Assembly (NCBI GenBank): GCA_965140735.1
Contig: OZ223306.1
Coordinates: 2,790,001-2,854,000, forward strand
Direction: 5' to 3'
Length of the DNA stretch: 64,000 nt
From: Fusibacter_A sp965140735
Lineage (GTDB): Bacteria; Bacillota; Clostridia; Peptostreptococcales; Acidaminobacteraceae
Shown here: piece after piece, positions 34,460-41,029 of the stretch
Layout: each line of letters begins with the position of its first letter
Position numbering within the stretch: position 1 is the first letter of the stretch
Notes under the pieces: generated by a model
What the model was told of the DNA's origin: nothing
The model's input: the letters and a program-made list of their open reading frames with translations, nothing else
Databases searched by the model: none
Translations under genes and position numbers: made by a program

Positions 34460-35634
34460 GCAATCGCCTCCTCACCCTTAATCACAGCTACCATTTTCTC
34501 TGCACCTTCATCCATGGTATCTGCCGAAATAATGTCCAGACCTGAATGGGTCAATAATCGCTTACCTTCAGCCACATTTGTGCCTTCAAGTCTTACAACT
34601 ATAGGCACTTGTCTAGAAAGTGATTTCGTTGCTTGAATAATACCCTCAGCAATGGTATTACAGTGCATAATACCACCAAATATATTAATAAAAACGCCTT
34701 CAACTTGCTCGTCTGACAATATGATATCAAGTGCTTTGCTTACCATTTCGGCACTTGCACTACCTCCCACATCCAAAAAGTTTGCGGGTCTGCCACCTGC
34801 ATAATAAATGGCATCCATCGTCGCCATTGCAAGCCCAGCACCATTGACAAGGCAGCCTATTTCACCTTCAAGTGCTACATATGAGAGCCCTACAGAGGAT
34901 GCTTCTATTTCCTTATTATCCTCTTCATCAAAATCACGAAGCCCTTCAATATCTGGGTGTCTAAAAAGTGCATTATCATCAAATTTCATCTTGGCATCAA
35001 GTGCAATTAATTGGCCCTCTTTACTCAATACAAACGGATTTATTTCGACTAAGTCTACATCTTTTTCAATAAAACAAGTGTATAATCCTTTGACAACCTT
35101 ATCTAATTGAGGTATGAAGGCTTTTGATAGCTCAAAAGACTCCGCCAACACTCTAATATGAAATGATCTTATGCCAATTAAAGGATCAATGGCTATCTTA
35201 AGAATTGAGTTCGGCGTTCTCTCAGCAACTTCTTCAATGTCCATGCCCCCTTCTTTAGAAGCTATGATCATGATTTTACTGGTTGCCCGATCAAGTACCA
35301 TACTTATATAAAATTCACTTCCGATCTCGCAACCTTCTTCGATATATATTTTTCTAATTTTTTGACCTTGGGGATCAGTTTGATGTGTCACGAGTTGCTT
35401 TCCAAGCATTTCAGTCCCACATTCAATACATGCATTTAGAGAATCCACGACTTTTACGCCACCTGCTTTTCCACGACCACCTGCATGTATCTGTGCCTTT
35501 ACAACGGCCACATCGGATTGTATTTTTCTCGCTTGAGTTTCCAGTTGATTGACGGCTTCAACTAAGTAACCTTCAGGTACTGGTACACCATAGCTTTTTA
35601 GTATCGCTTTAGCTTGATACTCATGTATATTCAT
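34456..35634 (-). CDS. sucC: Succinate-CoA ligase, beta subunit (ADP-forming type)
   Basis: A 392-residue protein with an ATP-grasp domain (IHEYQAKAILKSYGVPVPEG at the start, QIHAGGRGKAGGVK near 46-59, VEINPF near 197) and a C-terminal CoA-ligase domain (NGAGLAMATMD, ANFLDVGG, FINIFGGI). The sequence fits the ATP/ADP-type enzyme. It starts 12 bases after the transporter stop. Confidence 0.95.
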   Translation of the reverse strand: MNIHEYQAKAILKSYGVPVPEGYLVEAVNQLETQARKIQSDVAVVKAQIHAGGRGKAGGVKVVDSLNACIECGTEMLGKQLVTHQTDPQGQKIRKIYIEEGCEIGSEFYISMVLDRATSKIMIIASKEGGMDIEEVAERTPNSILKIAIDPLIGIRSFHIRVLAESFELSKAFIPQLDKVVKGLYTCFIEKDVDLVEINPFVLSKEGQLIALDAKMKFDDNALFRHPDIEGLRDFDEEDNKEIEASSVGLSYVALEGEIGCLVNGAGLAMATMDAIYYAGGRPANFLDVGGSASAEMVSKALDIILSDEQVEGVFINIFGGIMHCNTIAEGIIQATKSLSRQVPIVVRLEGTNVAEGKRLLTHSGLDIISADTMDEGAEKMVAVIKGEEAIA

Positions 35635-35645
35635 TTGACGCCTCC

Positions 35646-36746
35646 TTAAAACATAATATTGGTATAAATAATAACGCCGATTAACGCAAACGGATAAGTT
35701 GCACCATATCCCAATACGACATCATCACTATCAAAGGCTTCCAGTGCCGCTGCTAAACCAGGTGTACTCGTCATACCACCACAAATGCCACCTATCAAAA
35801 TAACAGATTCCATTTTGAGGATGTATTTACCGACGATGTACCCCATCAGAACACTGAAACTACCCGTTATGATACCTATAATCAATAGTTGTAATCCAGC
35901 GCTTTGCACTGCATTTACAGCTACAAAACCATAAGTAAGGCCAACAATGGCTAAAAAAGCATTTAGCCCCAGCTCTTGAATAACCTCTAAGCTGTTATTA
36001 TTAAACTCAAATCCTTTTACAGTACTGCCAAAGAATAGCGCACTGATTAAGGTTCCCCCTGTCATTCCAAGAGAAAATGGTGTTGCAGTTCCTATATTTA
36101 TCTCTACTGATCCCAGTAGCATTCCCATCACAATAACAATCATAAACTTACTTATACTGAACTCTTCTACACGCTTCTTTTCATCTTTTGTTTTAATCGA
36201 CTCTAGTGTATTGACCTTAAATTTTGACAACCACTGCGAAAAAATAATAACTACCAAGACCCCTGGAATATAAGCGATTGCATATCCAAGACCAACTGCT
36301 GCGCTAGATGCTTCTTTTGAAATTTCAAGGGCTGTTGCAAGCCCAGGAGAACTTGTAAGTGCCCCCACATAAGTCCCTATAATTTCAAATTTCACTTCAC
36401 TAAACATATGAAGCATGACATATGTTGTAATAGCACCTGAAGAAGTGACAACCAATCCCAGTATTAAAAACCTAATGCCATAAGTCTTAAGAATCTCACG
36501 AATACTTTGAGAGGCTTTAAGGCCCACAGCAACAATAAAAAAGATGAGACTCGCTGTAAAAAAAGGTTTTGGAATAGTTGCAAGTTCTATGTTATAAACC
36601 CCTGAAATATAACTTATGAATAATCCAATAAAAAGTGTTGCTGAACTGCCAAGTTTAAAATATTTGTACCCCCATCGTCCAGTGAACTGACCTATAAGCG
36701 TACATAGTACAACCAAAAAAAGTGGTTTTAACAAAATATTAGACAA
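35646..36746 (-). CDS. AspT/YidE-type putative carboxylate exchanger
   Basis: A 366-residue membrane protein with ten or eleven helices and the duplicated signature of the aspartate:alanine exchanger family (PF06826): GALTSSPGLATALE near 150 and GGMTSTPGLAAALE near 335. Relatives exchange C4 dicarboxylates and amino acids (AspT: aspartate/alanine; others succinate). I choose the TTG at 36746, seven bases after GGAGG, because the earlier in-frame ATG (36833) would place coding sequence inside a terminator. Cotranscribed with sucCD under the riboswitch at 36985-37133. Succinate export is my inference from the partner genes. Confidence 0.82.
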   Translation of the reverse strand: MSNILLKPLFLVVLCTLIGQFTGRWGYKYFKLGSSATLFIGLFISYISGVYNIELATIPKPFFTASLIFFIVAVGLKASQSIREILKTYGIRFLILGLVVTSSGAITTYVMLHMFSEVKFEIIGTYVGALTSSPGLATALEISKEASSAAVGLGYAIAYIPGVLVVIIFSQWLSKFKVNTLESIKTKDEKKRVEEFSISKFMIVIVMGMLLGSVEINIGTATPFSLGMTGGTLISALFFGSTVKGFEFNNNSLEVIQELGLNAFLAIVGLTYGFVAVNAVQSAGLQLLIIGIITGSFSVLMGYIVGKYILKMESVILIGGICGGMTSTPGLAAALEAFDSDDVVLGYGATYPFALIGVIIYTNIMF

Positions 36747-36809
36747 GCTATTGCCTCCTTGATCGTGCAATTGTAATCTGAATTCTCTATCTTTTTTCTG
36801 TACAAAAAA

Positions 36810-36834
36810 AGTGGCCCTCAATTTGAGCACCACT
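36810..36834 (-). terminator. Second leader terminator before the AspT gene
   Basis: Minus strand AGTGGtgCTCA-AAT-TGAGggCCACT followed by TTTTTTT. Lies 64 bases before the TTG start and downstream of another leader terminator; tandem termination sites in one leader. Confidence 0.7.
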
Positions 36835-36894
36835 AAACCAACTTAGATAGATCCATTACATCATTACAACTTAAAAATTTACAATGACATAAAA

Positions 36895-36918
36895 AAGCTC
36901 TTTCAATCCAGAAAGAGC
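36895..36918 (-). terminator. Riboswitch expression-platform terminator
   Basis: Minus strand GCTCTTTC-TGGATT-GAAAGAGC followed by TTTTTT, 67 bases 3' of the aptamer. Standard transcription-attenuation layout. Confidence 0.8.
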
Positions 36919-36947
36919 ATGATAAATAAAGCTAAAAGCCTTAACAT
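36903..36947 (-). CDS. Possible 14-codon leader peptide
   Basis: ATG at 36947 directly follows GGAGGTGTG, an excellent ribosome site, and encodes MLRLLALFIMLFLD with its stop codon in the loop of the terminator hairpin. The sister leader at 43.8 kb keeps the same upstream box but has ATC in place of ATG, so the peptide is not conserved. It may be a real leader ORF or chance. Confidence 0.3.
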   Translation of the reverse strand: MLRLLALFIMLFLD

Positions 36948-36969
36948 CACACCTCCTCATCCTCGTGAG
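36947..36969 (-). other. Conserved 23-base box after the aptamer (copy 1)
   Basis: CTCACGAGGATGAG followed by GAGGTGTGA on the minus strand, matching the box at 43846-43868 at 22 of 23 bases while the surrounding leaders differ. Probably part of the switching platform, perhaps an antiterminator arm or ribosome site. Confidence 0.5.
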
Positions 36970-36984
36970 TTTAACAGCGCAAAC

Positions 36985-37133
36985 ATTCTTGGCAGGTCTC
37001 CTGACTCAAGACTATCGTACTTACTCCCTTCCCGTTATTCACAGTGGTTATGAGCAGTACAGTCCTTTACAGTGGCGGGACCGCGTTGGAATTTCACCAA
37101 CTTCCCTTTTAAGTGTACCAAAGGCACACACCA
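36985..37133 (-). promoter_or_regulatory. Cobalamin riboswitch 1 (AspT-sucCD leader)
   Basis: Minus-strand aptamer with all conserved blocks in order: AAAAGGGAA near the 5' end, GTGAAATTCCAACGCGGTCCCGCCACTGTAA, ACCACTGTG, GGGAAGG and the B12-box GTCAGGAGACCTGCC (37004-36990). It ends in a terminator platform, so adenosyl- or other cobalamin binding should shut off the operon. Very similar in layout to the copy at 43884. Confidence 0.95.
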
Positions 37134-37155
37134 AAAATTTTACTATTTAATTGTA

Positions 37156-37271
37156 GTTGAGTGTCAAAATCAAAAGTTGAACAACGCCCTATTTTATGAT
37201 GTCGTTTACGAACAGTACGCGATACAGCATAGGATAGGGGGTTATGCGAAACTGACTTTTGACGCTCTAAC
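37156..37271. repeat. Structured dispersed repeat, copy C (inverted orientation)
   Basis: 116 bp. Outer arms GTTGAGTGTCAAAA/TTTTGACGCTCTAAC, inner arms around CCCTATttTATG/CATAgGATAGGG, and the core ATGTCGTTTACG...TACGCGATACAG, the reverse complement of the core in copies A and B. It lies between the promoter at 37303 and the aptamer, so it is transcribed at the 5' end of the leader. Confidence 0.8.
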
Positions 37272-37302
37272 CAATTACAAGAAACGTATTATCTTCTTCA
37301 GA

Positions 37303-37331
37303 ATATTAACATTATTGATACTTTATGTCAA
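37303..37331 (-). promoter_or_regulatory. Promoter of the riboswitch 1 operon
   Basis: -35 TTGACA (37326-37331), 17-base spacer, -10 TAATAT (37303-37308) on the minus strand. Transcription would start near 37296, upstream of repeat C and the aptamer. Confidence 0.8.
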
Positions 37332-37366
37332 GGTTATTTGATAAATTAATTTGATTTTATTTTAAT

Positions 37367-37837
37367 TTATCCAGTCTTCTTAAGCAATATAATACCCTGA
37401 TTTGAAGTAGCTAACTTCACGCCATAGACTATCCTTGAGGGTTCAATTAATGCCTCATTATAACCACCATATTTGATATATATTTCACCTTCAAGTGTCT
37501 TTATAGAAGGCACTTTTTCATAAAAATCTTCCAGTGTATGTCCTGTAAAAATAATCACGGGTAAATTTTTTTGTGTCGCCGCTTGTACAAGCTCTATGAG
37601 TTCTTCGGGTTGTTCAGACCATTCGAGACCACCGAGTATCAAGCCTTTATTGAAAGGATTTTCAAGCACTAATTCTATAATCTTACTGGCAGATTCCACC
37701 TTAGAGGGCATTTTTTTTAAATCTTGATTAAAACACCCTTTACAGCCAATAGAGCACGAATGTGCACAAACGAGAGCACCCACAAAAGGCGCATCTGCCA
37801 TTCTTTCATTTTCAATCCGCTTATATCGTATTGCCAT
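37367..37837 (-). CDS. nrdG: Anaerobic ribonucleotide reductase activating protein
   Basis: A 156-residue radical-SAM protein with the CxxxCxxC cluster motif (CSIGCKGC, residues ~29-36). It uses S-adenosylmethionine to form the glycyl radical on NrdD. It lies 24 bases after nrdD, in the same riboswitch-controlled operon. Confidence 0.93.
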   Translation of the reverse strand: MAIRYKRIENERMADAPFVGALVCAHSCSIGCKGCFNQDLKKMPSKVESASKIIELVLENPFNKGLILGGLEWSEQPEELIELVQAATQKNLPVIIFTGHTLEDFYEKVPSIKTLEGEIYIKYGGYNEALIEPSRIVYGVKLATSNQGIILLKKTG

Positions 37838-37861
37838 GTTGCACCTCCACCCCTTAAAACT

Positions 37862-39610
37862 TTAAAGCTGATGTCGATCTGAAAATTCTTCTCTTTTGCC
37901 TTCGTTGAAATACTTCACATTTCTGAGGTATCCTGTAATCCTCTGATACTTTTCAACATCCTTATGACATTTAGGACATTGATCTACGGCTTCGTTCAAA
38001 TAGCCATGATCTGGACAATAATGATTTACAGGCGAAAGACTTACATAAGGCACTTTATACGTTTCACAAACCGTCTTAATAATCTGTTTTGCCTGTGTTC
38101 CTGTTATAGGTGCTCCAAGGTAAACATGAACCACCGTACCACCTGTAAATAAAACCTGAATGTCATTTTGGTGCTCAAAAACTTGCTTGATAGATTCTAT
38201 TTTATTTACAGGAATATGACAACTGTTCGTATAATAAGGTGTCTTTTCATTCCCTTGAGTGATAATATCTGGGTAAACGAATTTATCTTTTAAGGCCAAC
38301 CTATAAGCTGTAGATTCCGCGGGAGTCGCTTCAAGATTATAGAGATTGCCCGTTTCTTCTTGAAAATCTCTCAACCTTTCTCGCATGTATTCTAACACTT
38401 CCATGGAAAGCATTTTGCCCTCTTCTTCTAAAATGGACTTGCCTAAAAAGTTTTCACACATCTCATTTAAGCCCACAAGACCTATTGTGGCAAAGTGATT
38501 TTCAAAGCTACCCACATACGTTTTAAATGCAGGTATAAGGCCCCTTTCCAGTACATTTTCTTGTAAGAAAGCACGCTTAATTTCTAAACTTTTCATGGCG
38601 AGCACTAAGTTTTTATCAATCATCTTAAAGAGTTCATCTCTATCTTTTGAAAGATAACCATATCTCGGTAGATTGAGCGTAACAACACCAATAGAACCCG
38701 TGCTCTCTCCTGCTCCGAACAAACCACCATTTTTTCGCTCAAGTTCTCTAACATCAATTCTAAGCCTGCAACACATGCTCCTTGCATCCTCAGGTTTCAT
38801 ATCACTGTTGAGAAAATTCGCGAAGTACGGGTATCCAAATTTGCCCGCCATTTCCCAGAGCGCATCGTTGAATGGATTATCAAAATCAAACCGTTCATGA
38901 ATGTTGTATGTTGGAATTGGATAAGCAAACGGTTTGCCATCCGCATCGCCTTCTTGCATCAGTTCGTAAAATGCCTTGTTGAACATATCCATTTCATTTT
39001 GGCAAGCTCTATAGTTGTAATCCAGTAGCTTGTTACCATGAAATACAGGCATGTCAATCATATCTTTAGGGGGAGTTAGATCTAATGTGATGTTGCTAAA
39101 CGCAGGTTCTGCACCACCCCTTGAGTTAGAATTGATTGAAAAGATAAAGTTCTGAAGGTTTTGTTTGACCTCTTCATAAGAGAGCTGATCTTCTTTTATA
39201 AAAGGCGCAAGATAAGTGTCCACAGAACTAAATGCCACAGCACCCATAATTTCATTTTGAAATACCGTAATGAGATTCGCCAGTTGATTCAATATTGAGG
39301 CAAAGTGTTTTGCTGGAGATGACTTTGGAATATTAGGGACGCCTTTAACGCCTTCTTGAATGATCATTCTCAAAGAATATCCACAACAATATAGTGTGAT
39401 CCCACCCAAATCATGAATATGGTAATCCCCCACCGCATAACCTTCTGCAATTTCTTCTGTATAAACACTGCTCAGCCAATAATCCTTTGAAACTTCACCT
39501 GCTATATATTTATTAAGTGCACCAAATGAATAAGGTGAATTCGAATTTTCTTTAACTTGCCAATCTTCTTTTTTTAAATAGAGATCTACTAATCTTTTAC
39601 TGTCTATCAT
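37862..39610 (-). CDS. nrdD: Anaerobic (class III) ribonucleoside-triphosphate reductase
   Basis: A 582-residue glycyl-radical enzyme. The radical loop RITGYL (Gly560) is near the C-terminus, preceded by the zinc-binding CPDHG and CPKC pairs. Family blocks include YHIHDLGG, SNSRGGAEPAFSNI, CRLRIDVREL and NEMCENFLG. I use ATG 39610 (GAGGGGACAA upstream), not the earlier ATG at 39664. The N-terminal ATP-cone that shuts down many NrdD enzymes with dATP is absent, so the protein is shorter than the usual ~700 residues. It makes dNTPs without B12 or oxygen. A cobalamin riboswitch precedes it, as known for some B12-independent isozymes. Confidence 0.95.
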   Translation of the reverse strand: MIDSKRLVDLYLKKEDWQVKENSNSPYSFGALNKYIAGEVSKDYWLSSVYTEEIAEGYAVGDYHIHDLGGITLYCCGYSLRMIIQEGVKGVPNIPKSSPAKHFASILNQLANLITVFQNEIMGAVAFSSVDTYLAPFIKEDQLSYEEVKQNLQNFIFSINSNSRGGAEPAFSNITLDLTPPKDMIDMPVFHGNKLLDYNYRACQNEMDMFNKAFYELMQEGDADGKPFAYPIPTYNIHERFDFDNPFNDALWEMAGKFGYPYFANFLNSDMKPEDARSMCCRLRIDVRELERKNGGLFGAGESTGSIGVVTLNLPRYGYLSKDRDELFKMIDKNLVLAMKSLEIKRAFLQENVLERGLIPAFKTYVGSFENHFATIGLVGLNEMCENFLGKSILEEEGKMLSMEVLEYMRERLRDFQEETGNLYNLEATPAESTAYRLALKDKFVYPDIITQGNEKTPYYTNSCHIPVNKIESIKQVFEHQNDIQVLFTGGTVVHVYLGAPITGTQAKQIIKTVCETYKVPYVSLSPVNHYCPDHGYLNEAVDQCPKCHKDVEKYQRITGYLRNVKYFNEGKREEFSDRHQL

Positions 39611-39715
39611 TTGTCCCCTCACATTCTGAGTTGAATTTATTTTGAGCAACCTGTAGGTTTTCACTTCACAAAATTTAATTCAACTTCTTTATAATTTTAT
39701 ACTCATTAAAATTAC

Positions 39716-39743
39716 CCAAAAATAAAACACCCTCTCGGGTGTT
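39716..39743 (-). terminator. Riboswitch 2 terminator
   Basis: Minus strand AACACCC-GAGA-GGGTGTT followed by TTATTTTT, 106 bases upstream of nrdD. Its left arm and loop (CCCGAGA) are complementary to TCTCGGG just 3' of the aptamer, giving a visible antiterminator. Confidence 0.88.
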
Positions 39744-39844
39744 AGATGTGTTTTATTCAAATTGAACAATTGTAAATTCTAAATCCTATGTTCAGAATCC
39801 TATCGCCTAATCCAATAAAAATCTCCATCCCCGAGAAATTGGTT

Positions 39845-39987
39845 TGTATTTTGGCAGGTCTCCTGGCTCGCTTTCATCCTCACATATACCTTCCCGATTT
39901 CTCAGTGGCTTTATATGCTCGTCTGGCTTACAGTAGTGGGTGCTGCTCAGGCTTTTACCTGATTCCCTTTTCACATTTTCATGACCG
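39845..39987 (-). promoter_or_regulatory. Cobalamin riboswitch 2 (nrdDG leader)
   Basis: Minus strand AAAAGGGAATCAGG, GAGCAGCACCCACTACTGTAAG, AGCCACTGAGAAATCGGGAAGG and the B12-box AGCCAGGAGACCTGCC (39868-39853). Near-identical to the aptamers at 40804 and 47502. High cobalamin should terminate nrdDG transcription. Confidence 0.95.
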
Positions 39988-40014
39988 AAATACTTTATGT
40001 AGTTCTTTAAGAAC

Positions 40015-40043
40015 ATATTATCACTATATCTTGTGTTTGGCAA
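40015..40043 (-). promoter_or_regulatory. Promoter of riboswitch 2
   Basis: -35 TTGCCA (40038-40043), 17-base spacer, -10 TAATAT (40015-40020), minus strand. The same promoter is present in the other two near-identical leaders. Confidence 0.7.
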
Positions 40044-40131
40044 CAAAAAAATAAACTTTGAGTATTTAGACCTAATAACTCAATTGTTTCAAACTCCCCT
40101 CACCAAATGAATACGATCCTGTTTCCAAAAG

Positions 40132-40445
40132 AAGCTGCTTTTGTGTGAGTACCTCTGTATGGTTACCAAATGGTTTTGCTATATGTTTTACAGGAGTAAC
40201 ACAAACATTGTTCAATAAAGCTCTTCGTGTAACAAGTACATGTCTCGTTACTGAGTATTAATAGAAAATAGAAAAAGGAATAACGTGTATTTTATGGTAT
40301 AAGGGTTCAATATATGTACAATCTAATAGCAAAGGTTAAAGTACTTTAATCCAATGTAATATCGAAACTAAGCACTTTAAACTGCATAAACTATAATTAT
40401 TTGTCCACTTGAAAAAATGTAAGTTTGAATAGACACTTCTTCTTT
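40132..40445. other. Gene-free stretch between the duplicated cassettes
   Basis: About 310 bases with no convincing reading frame, RNA motif or repeat; probably debris from the cassette duplication. Confidence 0.5.
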
Positions 40446-40595
40446 TTATTTGTTATCAATACGCTTTAAAATAAAGAACCCAAATATTCCAATTTCTAAT
40501 ATTATTCCTAGTTCAGGAAAATTCATTGGGTATCCAACAAATGCATATATAATTAGAGTAAAAAAAACAATGAAAAACGAAATCAGTAGTTCCAT
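40446..40595 (-). CDS. 49-residue membrane mini-protein downstream of riboswitch 3
   Basis: ATG at 40595 with AAGAGGT upstream encodes a 49-residue peptide: one or two hydrophobic helices (LLISFFIVFFTLIIYAFVGY and LGIILEIGIFGFFIL) and a basic tail KRIDNK. It is the only frame between riboswitch 3 and the second cassette copy, so if transcribed it is B12-regulated. No family is recognised. It could be a genuine small membrane protein. Confidence 0.5.
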   Translation of the reverse strand: MELLISFFIVFFTLIIYAFVGYPMNFPELGIILEIGIFGFFILKRIDNK

Positions 40596-40691
40596 AATAG
40601 CAACCTCTTTTCTATATTTATATACTCATAATATACCTAAATTAGAAAAAAACAACAAAGTAACGCTTTTTAATCATTTTTTAAATATTAA

Positions 40692-40709
40692 AACATCCTC
40701 TCGGGTGTT
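40692..40709 (-). terminator. Weakened terminator of riboswitch 3
   Basis: Minus strand AACACCC-GAGA-GGATGTT: one G to A change relative to copy 1 puts a C-A mismatch in the stem. Leaky termination is expected. Confidence 0.6.
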
Positions 40710-40803
40710 AGATGTGTTTTATTCAAATTCAACAATTAAAAATTCTATATTCAGAATCCTATCGCCTAATCCAATAAAAATCTCCATCCCCGAGAAATTA
40801 GTT

Positions 40804-40945
40804 TGTATTTTGGCAGGTCTCCTAGCTCGCTTTCATCCTCACATATACCTTCCCGATTTCTCAGTGGCTTTATATGCTCGTCTGGCTTACAGTAGTGGGT
40901 GCTACTCAGGCTTTTACCTGATTCCCTTTTCACATTTTCATGATC
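40804..40945 (-). promoter_or_regulatory. Cobalamin riboswitch 3 (mini-gene leader)
   Basis: Near-identical to riboswitches 2 and 5, but with AGCTAGGAGACCTGCC in the B12-box (C to T) and one more core change (GAGTAGCACCC for GAGCAGCACCC). Ligand binding may be reduced. Promoter at 40974 lies directly after the DUF4846 stop codon. Confidence 0.9.
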
Positions 40946-40973
40946 AAAACACTTTATGTAGTTCTTTAAGAAC

Positions 40974-41002
40974 ATATTATTACTATATCTTGTGCTTGGC
41001 AA
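40974..41002 (-). promoter_or_regulatory. Promoter of riboswitch 3
   Basis: -35 TTGCCA (40997-41002), 17-base spacer, -10 TAATAT (40974-40979), minus strand, 28 bases after the DUF4846 stop. Confidence 0.7.
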
Positions 41003-41029
41003 TAAAAAATTAACTTTGAGTATTTAGAC

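Larger units (their letters stand above)
39725..40131. repeat. Duplicated regulatory cassette, copy 1
   Basis: About 400 bp nearly identical to 40690-41084 in the same orientation. Content in minus-strand order: last ~17 codons of the DUF4846 gene, promoter, cobalamin aptamer, terminator. The gene tail here is a fragment only. Confidence 0.9.

Noticed and set aside
36747..36833. N-terminal extension of the AspT-type protein to the upstream ATG
   Set aside because: It would be translated from a terminator hairpin and is hydrophilic and unlike the family; TTG at 36746 has the GGAGG site.
37072..37341. Plus-strand open frame over riboswitch 1 and repeat C
   Set aside because: Antisense to a well-supported aptamer, repeat and promoter; no ribosome site.
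39611..39664. N-terminal extension of NrdD
   Set aside because: No ribosome site at 39664; ATG 39610 has one, and the extension has no ATP-cone features.
40450..41013. A 187-codon plus-strand open frame
   Set aside because: It runs antisense across riboswitch 3 and the minus-strand mini-gene and has no ribosome site; a similar antisense frame recurs over the other aptamers only because the RNA sequence is repeated.
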